Positions 7,648 to 16,200 of a stretch of DNA of 64,000 nt are shown piece after piece. The stretch is from contig NZ_BAABHY010000001.1 in assembly GCF_039542345.1 (NCBI RefSeq), forward strand, positions 868,001 through 932,000, read 5' to 3'. The position numbers and the translations under genes were made by a program. Source of the DNA: Orbus sasakiae. GTDB lineage: Bacteria; Pseudomonadota; Gammaproteobacteria; Enterobacterales; Orbaceae. Positions within the stretch are counted from its first letter, which is position 1. Each line of letters begins with the position of its first letter. The notes beneath the pieces are model-generated. The model saw only the letters and a program-made list of their open reading frames with translations, searched no databases and was not told the DNA's origin.

Positions 7648-8292
7648 TTATTTAATACCGTATTGATCACGATAGGCTTTTACTTGACTTAACTCGTCCA
7701 CTTTACCATCTTGTTCGAGATAATGAATTAAATCGGTTAATGTAATAATGGAAATCACATCACAGTGATAAGCGTGTTTAATTTCCTGAATTGCCGATAA
7801 CTCTCCACGGCCTTTCTCTTGTCGATCAAGACTGATGAGTACACCAGACAATTTAGAGTGGTTATCTTCTAAAATTTGCATTGATTCACGAATCGCCGTT
7901 CCGGCAGTAATTACGTCATCAACTAACATGACTCGTTTATCTTTAATTGAACTCCCAACAAGATTCCCCCCTTCACCGTGGTCTTTTGCTTCTTTACGGT
8001 TAAAACAGTAAGGAATTTCAAGATTATGGTGTTCTGATAAGGCCACAACCGTTGCTGACACAATAGGAATTCCTTTATATGCAGGGCCGAATATTACATC
8101 ATATTCAAGGTTTGCATCAATCAGCGCTTCAGCATAAAAACGGCCAAGTAGGGCTAAATCTTTACCTGTATTAAAAAGACCCGCATTAAAGAAATAGGGG
8201 CTTTTGCGTCCTGACTTTAAAGTAAATTCGCCAAACCGCAATACTTCTCTTTCTAATGCGAATTGTATAAACTGGCGTTTGTATGACTTCAT
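7648..8292 (-). CDS. pyrE: Orotate phosphoribosyltransferase
   Basis: Catalyses orotate plus PRPP to orotidine 5'-phosphate in de novo pyrimidine synthesis, in the cytoplasm. At 214 residues it matches the E. coli enzyme (213). Visible features are the N-terminal FTLKSGRKSPYFFNAGLF substrate segment, the flexible loop around FNRKEAKDHGEGG, and the PRPP-binding motif VMLVDDVITAGTA. GGAG is 9 bases before the ATG. It follows rph on the same strand with an attenuator-like hairpin in the gap, the same organisation as the pyrimidine-regulated rph-pyrE operon of E. coli. Confidence 0.98.
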   Translation of the reverse strand: MKSYKRQFIQFALEREVLRFGEFTLKSGRKSPYFFNAGLFNTGKDLALLGRFYAEALIDANLEYDVIFGPAYKGIPIVSATVVALSEHHNLEIPYCFNRKEAKDHGEGGNLVGSSIKDKRVMLVDDVITAGTAIRESMQILEDNHSKLSGVLISLDRQEKGRGELSAIQEIKHAYHCDVISIITLTDLIHYLEQDGKVDELSQVKAYRDQYGIK

Positions 8293-8344
8293 AGGGTAGT
8301 TCTCCGGAACTTAACTTTCGATAACGGTAGTAAAATAAATATTC

Positions 8345-8372
8345 AATAAAAATAAAGCGACTTATGTCGCTT
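8345..8372 (-). promoter_or_regulatory. rph-pyrE attenuator-like hairpin
   Basis: On the minus strand, AAGCGAC and GTCGCTT form a 7-bp stem around a four-base loop, followed by TATTTTTATTG. The hairpin begins one base after the rph stop codon. In E. coli pyrE is controlled by UTP-sensitive attenuation in which ribosomes finishing rph prevent hairpin formation. The geometry here fits that mechanism. Confidence 0.65.
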
Positions 8373-8373
8373 A

Positions 8374-9093
8374 TTAATCAATGCCTAAGGCTGATTTTTG
8401 TGCTGTGATAATGGTATCAATGCCATTTTTAGCCAAAGCAAGTAATGTCAGTAATTCATCATGACTAAATGGTTCGCCTTCAGCCGTACCCTGTACTTCA
8501 ATCATGCGCCCATCTTCAGTCATAATGACATTCATATCTGTTTCAGCGTTGGAATCTTCAATGTATTCTAAATCACATAGTGCCTGACCATCGACAATAC
8601 CCACTGAAATAGCAGCGATTAATCCTTTAAATGGATTGTGTTTTATCACACCTTTTTCAATCATGCCGCTTAATGCATCATGTAATGCAACACATGCCCC
8701 TGATATTGAAGCTGTACGGGTGCCACCATCAGCTTGAATGACATCGCAATCAACGGTAATGGTATATTCACCTAATACTTTAAGATCAACGGCTGCACGT
8801 AATGAACGCGCAATTAATCGCTGAATTTCCATGGTACGACCGGTTTGTTTACCTTTAGCGGCTTCACGTTGAGTACGTGAATTTGTCGCTCTTGGTAGCA
8901 TCCCATATTCAGCGGTAATCCAACCTTGATTTTGACCTTTTAGAAAACGAGGTACACCTTCTTCGACTGTCGCATTACAAAGTACTTTGGTATCCCCAAA
9001 TTCAATTAACACTGAACCTTCAGCGTGTTTAGTATAATTACGGGTAATTTTTATGGGGCGGACTTGTTCCACAGTTCGGCCTGAAGGGCGCAT
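8374..9093 (-). CDS. rph: Ribonuclease PH
   Basis: Phosphorolytic 3'-5' exoribonuclease and nucleotidyltransferase that trims tRNA precursors; forms a hexameric ring. The start at 9093 (MRPSGRT) is chosen because it matches the family N-terminus and has GGAG 9 bases upstream; an in-frame TTG at 9105 lies on that ribosome site. The 239 residues include RNYTKHAEGSVLIEFGDTKVLC, the phosphate-site region TMEIQRLIARSLRAAVDL, and DCDVIQADGGTRTASISGA. E. coli K-12 carries a frameshifted rph that reduces pyrE expression; the gene here is intact to its C-terminus. It is divergent from yicC, as in enteric genomes. Confidence 0.97.
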   Translation of the reverse strand: MRPSGRTVEQVRPIKITRNYTKHAEGSVLIEFGDTKVLCNATVEEGVPRFLKGQNQGWITAEYGMLPRATNSRTQREAAKGKQTGRTMEIQRLIARSLRAAVDLKVLGEYTITVDCDVIQADGGTRTASISGACVALHDALSGMIEKGVIKHNPFKGLIAAISVGIVDGQALCDLEYIEDSNAETDMNVIMTEDGRMIEVQGTAEGEPFSHDELLTLLALAKNGIDTIITAQKSALGID

Positions 9094-9246
9094 ATCTATC
9101 TCCAACTTGGTCTTTTTATATCGATTTAATTATTTATTAGGAGGACACTGCACTATGAATTTGCAATGTTTAGCCTAAGCTAAGAGCGCATTATACAGAA
9201 TTTATGGTACAATGCCCACAACTTTTATGACTTAGGATGAAGAATT

Positions 9247-10113
9247 ATGATTCGCAGTATGACCGCATATGCACGAAAGGAAATGAACGCAAATTGGGGA
9301 CATGCCTCATGGGAGCTACGTTCTGTTAATCAGCGTTACCTTGAAACCTATATTCGTTTGCCCGAACAGCTGCGTTCGTTAGAGCCAATGATTCGTGAAA
9401 AACTGCGTCATCGCTTAACGCGAGGTAAAGTTGAATGCAACTTACGTTTTGAACTCGATCTTGCTAATCAGCATCAAGAACTGTTTTTAAATAAAGATTT
9501 GGCTAAACAGCTATTACAAGCCGCAAACTGGATTAAAGATGAAGCAACAACCGGTGATATTAGTGTGGTTGATATACTGCGTTGGCCTGGCGTCATGTCG
9601 GCAAAAGAGCAAGATCTTGATAGCATCTCACGCGAGTTATTAGATTCACTTGATGCGGCAATTGACGATTTTATCAATGTACGTGAACGTGAAGGTAAAG
9701 CACTTGAGTCATTAATCATTCAGCGCCTTGAAGGTATTAGTCAAGAAATTGCTAAAATCCGCGGTTGGATGCCTGAAATTTTACAATGGCAAAAAGATAA
9801 ACTTAAAGCAAAATTAGATGAAGCCAACATTGAACTGGAACAAAATCGCTTAGAACAAGAACTGATTCTATTAGCTCAACGGATTGATGTCGCAGAAGAA
9901 CTTGATAGATTATCCACGCACGTTAAAGAAACCTATTCAATCTTGAAAAAGAATGAAGCAGTAGGGCGACGTTTAGACTTTATGATGCAGGAATTTAATC
10001 GTGAATCAAACACAATTGCCTCAAAATCAATTAATGCCGATGTCACGGCCTCTGCAATTGAGTTAAAAGTCTTGATTGAACAGATGCGGGAACAGATTCA
10101 AAATATCGAGTAA
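9247..10113 (+). CDS. yicC: YicC/YloC family endoribonuclease
   Basis: A 288-residue member of the YicC family, reported to be a hexameric endoribonuclease in bacteria that cleaves RNA near hairpins. The N-terminus MIRSMTAYARKE and the following SWELRSVNQRYLETYIRLPEQLR are diagnostic, as is the C-terminal block VGRRLDFMMQEFNRESNTIASKS. The coiled-coil central region (about residues 150-220) is rich in Glu, Leu and Lys. AGGATG precedes the ATG, with a TACAAT -10-like element at 9208-9213. It is divergent from rph and followed by a stem-loop at 10158-10186. Confidence 0.96.
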   Translation: MIRSMTAYARKEMNANWGHASWELRSVNQRYLETYIRLPEQLRSLEPMIREKLRHRLTRGKVECNLRFELDLANQHQELFLNKDLAKQLLQAANWIKDEATTGDISVVDILRWPGVMSAKEQDLDSISRELLDSLDAAIDDFINVREREGKALESLIIQRLEGISQEIAKIRGWMPEILQWQKDKLKAKLDEANIELEQNRLEQELILLAQRIDVAEELDRLSTHVKETYSILKKNEAVGRRLDFMMQEFNRESNTIASKSINADVTASAIELKVLIEQMREQIQNIE

Positions 10114-10157
10114 TGTTTCACTCAATCTTATGCAATCTCATTTAGTTTGCAATCATT

Positions 10158-10186
10158 CAAAAAGCCCTTATATAAAGGGCTCTTTA
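10158..10186 (+). terminator. Stem-loop terminator after yicC
   Basis: AGCCCTT (10163-10169) pairs with AAGGGCT (10175-10181), preceded by an A-run and followed by a short CTTT tract. It lies about 45 bases after the yicC stop codon. The U-tract is weak. Confidence 0.65.
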
Positions 10187-10529
10187 GTATTATTAAGTCA
10201 CATATACTATCACTGCAGCGCATGTTTAACCTGTGTATAGCCATGTTTATGGTCTATTAATTAGCTATACAAAAGATTATTAGGCAATGGATATGGCGAA
10301 ATTAACGGATATACAGATTAATTGAGTGATTATTTGACACAATAAATTAATTTTTATGTGTGATATTTTTTAAGACAATCATTATTGGTTTATAATGTTA
10401 AAATTTATTATGCTTAACCTGTTATTAAAACAACTTCGTGTTGCTAAAAGTGATGTATTTTGAACGTGAATACATCACCATAGACAAGCGTTCTGTGGTA
10501 GACATTAATTTATTAATAGCTTAATTACC
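10187..10529. other. Intergenic region with no gene recognised
   Basis: About 340 AT-rich bases between the yicC terminator and the acetyltransferase pseudogene. I see no RNA gene, conserved coding frame or clear repeat. It presumably holds the remains of the promoter for the pseudogene. Confidence 0.5.
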
Positions 10530-11203
10530 ATGAATACAAAACATTGGTCTACGTACCCATTACTCCATGAAGTTGTACAAAATAGAAATATACATATTAA
10601 AGGTAGGCATAGCTATTATAGTGACTATTGAGATGATGGATTTGAACAATCTGTTGTTCGCTATTTATCTGGTGATGAACAAAGTCATCACTGGGTATGA
10701 CCTTGGGATGTTGATCAACGGTATATTGGTGATTACGTTTGCATTGGTAGTGAAACCGTCATTTTAATGGGCGGGAATCACACGTACCGAAGTGACTGGT
10801 TGAGTTTGTACCCATTCCCTGAACATATTCAAGAAGCCTACCTAAGTCAAGGCGATACTATTATCGGTGATGGTGTTTGGATAGGCATGCGAGCTTTTAT
10901 CATGCCAGACATCAAGATAGGTGAAGGCGCGATTATCGCAGCAAATAGTATGGTGATAAATAATCTGGAACCTTATAGTATTGTTGGTGGAAACCTGCTA
11001 AAACAATTAAATACCGTTTTTCTGCTGATATCATCGATGAACTATTAAAACTGAACATTTATGATTGGCCTGTTGCAAAACTTGAACACGCAAAATCGAT
11101 CCTTTGTAGTTTCGATTTATCTGCTTTAAACGTGTTTAGCCAAAAGTATGCTAGTGAAACAGTTAACAAATCGTATATATGGGGATTGCCGTCCCCTTGT
11201 TAA
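10530..11203 (+). pseudogene. Decayed CatB/Vat-type xenobiotic acetyltransferase
   Basis: Remains of a left-handed beta-helix (hexapeptide repeat) acetyltransferase of the xenobiotic family, which includes type B chloramphenicol and streptogramin acetyltransferases. Read from the ATG at 10530, one frame gives recognisable family sequence interrupted by two TGA stops, at 10629 (after RHSYYSDY) and 10698 (after SHHWV). The frame then continues through MGGNHTYRSDWLSLYPF, containing the conserved acetyl-transfer histidine region, GDGVWIGMRAFIMPDIKIGEGA and YSIVGGN. Near 11010 the frame must shift to recover the C-terminal KYRFSADIIDELLKLNIYDWP, ending at the TAA at 11201. Three independent lesions show loss of function. 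The intact ancestor may have been about 220 residues. Confidence 0.85.
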
Positions 11204-11504
11204 TTTCAGTTTATGCATTATGACTTTTAAAGATAGGGAGATCTAAATCATTTCCCTTACTTATAACGATTTTGCACACAATTAATAATAAAGACTACCA
11301 AAATTAATTTATATCATTATAAAATGAAGGTGAGTCAACGAATCATTCAGTGATTAAAACAAAGAACCGTATTCATTTGATGATTTTAACTATGTTATTA
11401 AAAGCGTTGGCTGTATTTTGCGAACTTTATTCACAATAAAATGACAACCCTTGGTCTTTTTATATCAGCTTATAAGTAATATAAATTAATACAGGAAAAC
11501 AATA
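11204..11504. other. Intergenic region with no gene recognised
   Basis: About 300 AT-rich bases upstream of the transporter gene. No hairpin with a T-run, RNA gene or strong coding potential was seen. The promoter for the transporter and peptidase pair should lie here. AGGA occurs shortly before the ATG at 11505. Confidence 0.45.
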
Positions 11505-12749
11505 ATGATGGCACCCATGCTAGATATGCCACAAATGATGGCGTTAGTTCTTATCTTGTTCATATTATATATTGGTGATTTAATTTCAACGTATACTAAA
11601 GCATGGATCCCTTCTGTGTTTATTTGTGCCGTACTTTTCCTTGCAGGTTATTGGACTTTTTTCCCTAAAGATATCGTTGCAAGAGCAGGGATACCTACTG
11701 TTGTCGCGGTATTACTGATGTACTTATTAATCACCAATATGGGAACATTATTATCAGTTAATGAGCTAAAAAAACAGTGGAAAACTATTATAATTTCATT
11801 ATCAGGCATTTTAGGTATTATTGTGTTTTGTTCTGTCATCGGGATTATCTTTTTTGATCGCAATACGGTCATTGTGGCAATCCCACCTTTGGTCGGGGGC
11901 ATTGTCTCTGCAATTATTATGTCGGGTGGTGCTAAAGCTGCCGGATTAGTCGATTTATCAGTATTTGCCATTGTGATTTATGTGATGCAAGGCTTTGCAG
12001 GTTACCCATTAACGTCGATTGTCTTGAAACGTGAAGGCCAACGTGTTCTAAATCAGTATCGTGCGGGCAAATGGCAGGCGTCGACAGATGAGGGTGCAAC
12101 AAATAGTAAACTTGACGTGTTAACCGAGAGTGATGAGCATCCTATGCCACGATTGTTTAGTAAAATGCCAAGTCGTTATAATACCAGCTATTTCCAATTC
12201 TTACGCTTGGCCATTGTGGGGTTTCTTGCTTATTTGACGTCAGTTTTTCTGGCGCCGATTGTCGCAATTAGTCCCTTTGTATTATGCTTATTTTACGGCG
12301 TAATTGCATCATCGATTGGATTTTTAGAGCGCCATCCATTAAAAAAAGCCAACGGTTTTGGTTTTGCAGTAATGGCCTTAATGCTTTTTATTTTTGATTC
12401 ATTAAACCATGCCACTCCTGAAATGCTATTAAATTTAATTATACCACTTGTTGTACTGATATCTGGAGCAGTGGTCGGCATGTTTATTTTTTCGGTGGTT
12501 ATTGGTAAATTGTTAAAAGTCAGTATGGAAATGGCATTTGCTATAGCTTTAACTGCATTGTATGGATTTCCTGCTGATTATATTATTACGAATGAAGTCA
12601 TTAATAATTTAACGCGAGATCCCAACGAGCGGCAAGTTTTAAATAATCACATGCTAGCACCAATGCTAATCGGTGGTTTTATTTCTGTCACAATAGTTTC
12701 TGTGATATTAGCGGGAGTGATGGTCGGCATGATTATACCAATTAATTAG
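11505..12749 (+). CDS. Polytopic membrane protein, putative transporter paired with an M20 hydrolase
   Basis: A 414-residue protein with about ten to eleven hydrophobic segments. A cytoplasmic loop of roughly 55 residues (around 165-225, rich in charged residues: KREGQRVLNQYRAGKWQ) splits it into two halves. Each half has a small-residue-rich stretch (PPLVGGIVSAIIMSGGAKAAG; LTALYGFPADYIITNEVINN), reminiscent of the two-fold inverted design of GltS-like or 2-hydroxycarboxylate carriers. I do not recognise the family with certainty. It is followed 84 bases later by an M20 amidohydrolase gene on the same strand, so it probably imports or exports an N-acyl amino acid, aminobenzoyl conjugate or peptide handled by that enzyme. 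Confidence 0.7.
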   Translation: MMAPMLDMPQMMALVLILFILYIGDLISTYTKAWIPSVFICAVLFLAGYWTFFPKDIVARAGIPTVVAVLLMYLLITNMGTLLSVNELKKQWKTIIISLSGILGIIVFCSVIGIIFFDRNTVIVAIPPLVGGIVSAIIMSGGAKAAGLVDLSVFAIVIYVMQGFAGYPLTSIVLKREGQRVLNQYRAGKWQASTDEGATNSKLDVLTESDEHPMPRLFSKMPSRYNTSYFQFLRLAIVGFLAYLTSVFLAPIVAISPFVLCLFYGVIASSIGFLERHPLKKANGFGFAVMALMLFIFDSLNHATPEMLLNLIIPLVVLISGAVVGMFIFSVVIGKLLKVSMEMAFAIALTALYGFPADYIITNEVINNLTRDPNERQVLNNHMLAPMLIGGFISVTIVSVILAGVMVGMIIPIN

Positions 12750-12833
12750 CACTATTTATTACAATGAATTGACCTAAAGTATTCTTCCGTCGATTTGATT
12801 TTACAGCATCAATTATTAATAAAGGTCTATAAA

Positions 12834-14018
12834 ATGATTAATCAACAAATCAATAAATTAATCGAAAACGATAAACATAATATGATCGATTTTCGTCGAG
12901 ACTTACATCGTCACCCTGAATTACCTTTTGAAGAAGTCAGAACAACTAACAAAATAGCACAAGCTTTAGATAATATTGGTATTGTTTACCGTCGGACTGA
13001 ACCGACTGGAATTATTGCTGAAATTACAGGTGGCAAAGCAGGTAAAACGATTTTATTAAGAGCTGATATTGATGCATTACCCGTTCAAGAGCTCAATGAC
13101 AAAATAGATTATAAATCAACTATAGATGGCAAAATGCATGCGTGTGGACACGATTCGCATACCGCGATGTTACTAACAGCAGCTAAGGCGTTATATCAAA
13201 TTAGAGATCAATTACCAGGCAATGTACGTTTAGTCTTTCAACCCGCTGAAGAGATAGCAATGGGTGCAAAAGCAATGGTAAAACAAGGTGTATTAGAGAA
13301 TATTGATAATGTGTTTGGGATGCATATTTGGTCACAAACACCAATTAATAAAATCTCATGTGTCGAGGGCCCAAGTTTTGCTTCGGCTGATTTGCTGACA
13401 ATAAAGTTTAGAGGGAAGGGGGGGCATGGCTCAATGCCACATGATACTGTCGATGCGGTAATGGTTGCATCAGCCTTTGTGATGAATGTGCAATCTATTG
13501 TCTCAAGAGAAGTCGATCCCCTAGAACCTGCTGTTGTGACTATTGGTCGTATGGAAGTGGGTACCCGATTTAATGTTATTGCTGAAAATGCCATCTTAGA
13601 AGGTACCGTTCGCTGTTTTAATACAGCCGTTCGTGAAAAAATAGTGAACGCTATTAAGCGTTATGCGGATCAGGTTGCGGCAATGTATCGTGCTACCGCT
13701 GACGTTGATTATGTGTATGGTACATTGCCTGTAATTAATGAAAATCGTAGTGCGCTACTTGCTCAAACTGTAATCCAAGAAGCGTTTGGTGATGATTGTC
13801 TTTACCAAGAACGACCAACAACAGGTGGTGAAGACTTTAGTTATTATACTGAAAATATTCCTGGTGCTTTTGCGTTACTGGGTTCAGGTAACCCTAAGAA
13901 AGATACGCAATGGGCACATCATCATGGTTGTTTTAATATTGACGAAGACGCAATGGTCAAAGGTGCAGAACTTTATGCACAGTATGCATGGGCTTATCTT
14001 AATCAAACAAAATTTTAG
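12834..14018 (+). CDS. M20 family amidohydrolase (N-acyl amino acid / hippurate hydrolase type)
   Basis: Cytoplasmic metallohydrolase of the M20D group, which cleaves amide bonds of N-acyl or N-aroyl amino acids. The start at 12834 has AAGG 8 bases upstream; a longer frame from a TTG at 12795 has no ribosome site. In 394 residues the metal-site motif MHACGHDSHTAM carries Cys104 and His106, and FQPAEE carries the catalytic and metal Glu139/Glu140. FGMHIW, the dimerisation domain (from about residue 180) and the late GGEDFSYY motif are also present. It lies directly behind a membrane transporter gene, suggesting uptake and hydrolysis of one substrate. The exact substrate cannot be read from the sequence. 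Confidence 0.92.
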   Translation: MINQQINKLIENDKHNMIDFRRDLHRHPELPFEEVRTTNKIAQALDNIGIVYRRTEPTGIIAEITGGKAGKTILLRADIDALPVQELNDKIDYKSTIDGKMHACGHDSHTAMLLTAAKALYQIRDQLPGNVRLVFQPAEEIAMGAKAMVKQGVLENIDNVFGMHIWSQTPINKISCVEGPSFASADLLTIKFRGKGGHGSMPHDTVDAVMVASAFVMNVQSIVSREVDPLEPAVVTIGRMEVGTRFNVIAENAILEGTVRCFNTAVREKIVNAIKRYADQVAAMYRATADVDYVYGTLPVINENRSALLAQTVIQEAFGDDCLYQERPTTGGEDFSYYTENIPGAFALLGSGNPKKDTQWAHHHGCFNIDEDAMVKGAELYAQYAWAYLNQTKF

Positions 14019-14026
14019 TGATTAGG

Positions 14027-14049
14027 CGCCATATAATCGTTATATGGCG
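14027..14049. terminator. Inverted repeat between convergent amidohydrolase and zupT
   Basis: CGCCATATAA and TTATATGGCG form a perfect 10-bp stem with a TCG loop between two convergent genes. No T-run follows on either strand, so termination activity is plausible but not certain. Confidence 0.55.
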
Positions 14050-14057
14050 TATTATGA

Positions 14058-14852
14058 TCAAAAATATTGCAATAAAATAAGACTAAATCCCATGACTGTC
14101 ATGCCTGATAAAATGCCAATACTGGGGTTTCTTGCTGGATCAACTTCTTTAGCAAGAGGTATCAGTTCGTCAACCGATAAGGCTATCATGATACCTGCGA
14201 CGGCGGCCATAATGCTCGCCATTAGGGTTTCAGTCACATAACTGCCTAAAGCAACATAAGTTAATACGCCACCTACAATTTCTGAGCAGCCTGAAATGCT
14301 AGCCCAAAATAGGGCTTGCCATTTTGAACCCGTTGCAATGTAAATAGGGGCTGCGACAGCCAAACCTTCGGGAATGTTATGAATCGCAACGGCAATAGCA
14401 ATACCGATACCGAGTTCCAGATTTGCACTGGCAGTGATATAAGTGGCAATACCTTCAGGAAAATTATGTAAACTAATGCCTAAGGTAAGAAGAATAGCAG
14501 TTCGCTTGATTTTGTCTTTATGGGTTACTTGGGCTTTTTTGATACATTCAATATCACCATTTTCACACGGAATATCTTGTGGGTGATAGTGGGGCAATAG
14601 TCGGTCTAAAGCAAAATAGCCAATTAAACCTAAAATAAACATCAAGTAACATATAATCGGTGAGGCAGATGGTGTGTTGAGTGCGGCTGGTAACATCTCC
14701 ATGAGTGAGATTAATAACATAATACCCGCAGCAAAACCGAGTGAAAATCCAAGTAAACGATCTGATGGCTTTTTAGTTAGTATCCCTAAAATGGCGCCTA
14801 TAAACGTTGAGGCACCAGCAAGTATCGTTAAAACCAATGGTGTTGAAATCAT
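14058..14852 (-). CDS. zupT: Zinc transporter ZupT (ZIP family)
   Basis: Inner-membrane importer of zinc and other divalent metals, 264 residues with eight expected spans. The two metal-binding motifs of bacterial ZIP proteins are clear: SLHNFPEG in span 4 and AIHNIPEG in span 5. The C-terminal ALSVDELIPLAKEVDP is also diagnostic. The start at 14852 (MISTPLVLTILAGA) matches the E. coli N-terminus and has AAGG 6 bases before it; an upstream in-frame start at 14879 lacks this. A cytoplasmic loop around residues 95-115 contains His, Cys and Asp residues (HYHPQDIPCENGDIEC) that might sense metal. It lies 27 bases from yggT on the same strand. Confidence 0.96.
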   Translation of the reverse strand: MISTPLVLTILAGASTFIGAILGILTKKPSDRLLGFSLGFAAGIMLLISLMEMLPAALNTPSASPIICYLMFILGLIGYFALDRLLPHYHPQDIPCENGDIECIKKAQVTHKDKIKRTAILLTLGISLHNFPEGIATYITASANLELGIGIAIAVAIHNIPEGLAVAAPIYIATGSKWQALFWASISGCSEIVGGVLTYVALGSYVTETLMASIMAAVAGIMIALSVDELIPLAKEVDPARNPSIGILSGMTVMGFSLILLQYF

Positions 14853-14879
14853 TGAGAACCTTAGTGATTGACTTAACAA

Positions 14880-15440
14880 TTAAAACGAAATAATACCCCA
14901 CCAAGGAACAAAGACCGCCATTAAAATGAGATTTAAAACGATCAGTGCAAAAACAAAAATCATAAAAGATAAATCGATATTACCAATTGGTGGTACAATC
15001 CGTCTAATTGGCGCAATCAGTGGTTCTGAAAGCTGATACAACACTTCTTCAACGACGGATTGACCTCGGCTTACCCAACTTAAAATCGCTCTTGCCAATA
15101 AGATCCAAAAGATGAGGTGACCAAAGGCATGAACAATAACTAAAAGTGCATAAAACAGATAGCTAAAATGAAAATAAGAGGCATTCGTTGCAAAATACAG
15201 AATAGCAAGAAACTTAATCAGAGCAAGCACATAAAGTACCACAAATGTTGCCGTATCAAAACGACCTATTGATGGAATAAGTTTACGTAAAGGGCCAATT
15301 ACAGGTTGGGTTAATTTGATAACAAATTGTGTACAGGGATTGTAATAATTAACACGTGTATACTGCATCCAGACACGTAATATGACCAGATAAAGACAAA
15401 GCATTAATAGCGTATTTACAATATAAAACAACGGTGACAT
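14880..15440 (-). CDS. yggT: YggT family membrane protein
   Basis: Small inner-membrane protein with two YGGT repeats, 186 residues, close to the E. coli length. Each repeat contains the hallmark arrangement of an Arg-Trp/Ser segment before a proline-rich pair: QPVIGPLRKLIPSIGRFDTA in the first half and EPLIAPIRRIVPPIGNIDLS in the second. Start at 15440 is supported by AAGGAG 6 bases upstream; earlier in-frame codons belong to the yggS end. YggT homologues are linked to osmotic shock tolerance and, in plants and cyanobacteria, to membrane complex assembly. It follows yggS by 46 bases, the usual operon partner. Confidence 0.94.
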   Translation of the reverse strand: MSPLFYIVNTLLMLCLYLVILRVWMQYTRVNYYNPCTQFVIKLTQPVIGPLRKLIPSIGRFDTATFVVLYVLALIKFLAILYFATNASYFHFSYLFYALLVIVHAFGHLIFWILLARAILSWVSRGQSVVEEVLYQLSEPLIAPIRRIVPPIGNIDLSFMIFVFALIVLNLILMAVFVPWWGIISF

Positions 15441-15486
15441 TGATAACTCCTTAACGTTAGGTTTTAGCAATATATCATAAAAATGT

Positions 15487-16188
15487 TTAGTTGTATTGCC
15501 TTGCGCCAAATATAGCAGTACCGATTCTCACCATATTTGTACCTGCGATGATGGCCGCCTTCATATCATCACTCATTCCCATTGAAAGGGTATCGATATC
15601 CGGATTAAGCTGCTGCAATTTTTGATAAAGTTGATACATTTTTTTAAATGCTATGGATTGCAGGTCAAGATCACTTTCAGCTTTAGGAATAGCCATTAAG
15701 CCGCGTAGTTTTAAATGGGGTAATGCCATAATCTGTTGTGCCAATAAGGTAAGGTCTTCAGGTTGAATGCCTGATTTACTTTCTTCATCACTGATATTCA
15801 CTTGAATTAAAACATTTAATGGTGATAAATGGCTTGGACGCTGTTCATTTAACCGTGTTGCTATTTTCAATCTATCGATAGTTTGTACCCAATCAAAATA
15901 CTGTGCAACTAACTTGCTTTTATTTGATTGTAGTGGACCAATAAAATGCCATTCCAGCGATAAATCAGGATGATGTTGCTGGAAGTGGGTGATTTTTTCT
16001 ACACCTTCTTGAACATAATTTTCACCAAAGCAAGTTTGTCCAGCTTGAATTGCGTCTTCAATAAGTGAAACTGGTTTGGTTTTACTCACTGCAAGTAACT
16101 TGATTAAGTTGGGAGATCGCTCGCACTGTGTGGCAATCTCATTAATCATGTGATGTATATGTTGTAAATTGTCTTTAATTGTCATCAT
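15487..16188 (-). CDS. yggS: PLP homeostasis protein YggS (YBL036C/PROSC family)
   Basis: Pyridoxal-phosphate-binding TIM-barrel protein that balances intracellular vitamin B6 and amino acid pools; it has no known catalytic turnover. In 233 residues, Lys36 in LAVSKTKP is the expected PLP-linking lysine. Other conserved elements are FGENYVQE, EWHFIGPLQSNKSK, VQTIDRLK and the C-terminal phosphate-site LSMGMSDDMKAAI...VRIGTAIFG. Two adjacent ATG codons (16188, 16185) could start it. Its start is only 12 bases from the divergent yggR start, so each promoter must lie inside the neighbour's coding sequence or be very compact. Confidence 0.97.
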   Translation of the reverse strand: MMTIKDNLQHIHHMINEIATQCERSPNLIKLLAVSKTKPVSLIEDAIQAGQTCFGENYVQEGVEKITHFQQHHPDLSLEWHFIGPLQSNKSKLVAQYFDWVQTIDRLKIATRLNEQRPSHLSPLNVLIQVNISDEESKSGIQPEDLTLLAQQIMALPHLKLRGLMAIPKAESDLDLQSIAFKKMYQLYQKLQQLNPDIDTLSMGMSDDMKAAIIAGTNMVRIGTAIFGARQYN

Positions 16189-16200
16189 CTAACTTTATTT

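Noticed and set aside
9150..9178. Mini-ORF of seven codons (MNLQCLA) with a strong AGGAGG site between rph and yicC
   Set aside because: The best yicC promoter element (TACAAT at 9208-9213) lies downstream of it, so it would not be on the yicC transcript. No codon run suggests an attenuation peptide. The match is probably fortuitous.
10530..11203. TGA recoding (tryptophan or selenocysteine) in the acetyltransferase frame
   Set aside because: TGA is a normal stop elsewhere, for example at the ends of prfA and the ketosynthase gene. No SECIS-like hairpin was seen, and a frameshift further on also breaks the gene. Pseudogene decay explains all three lesions.
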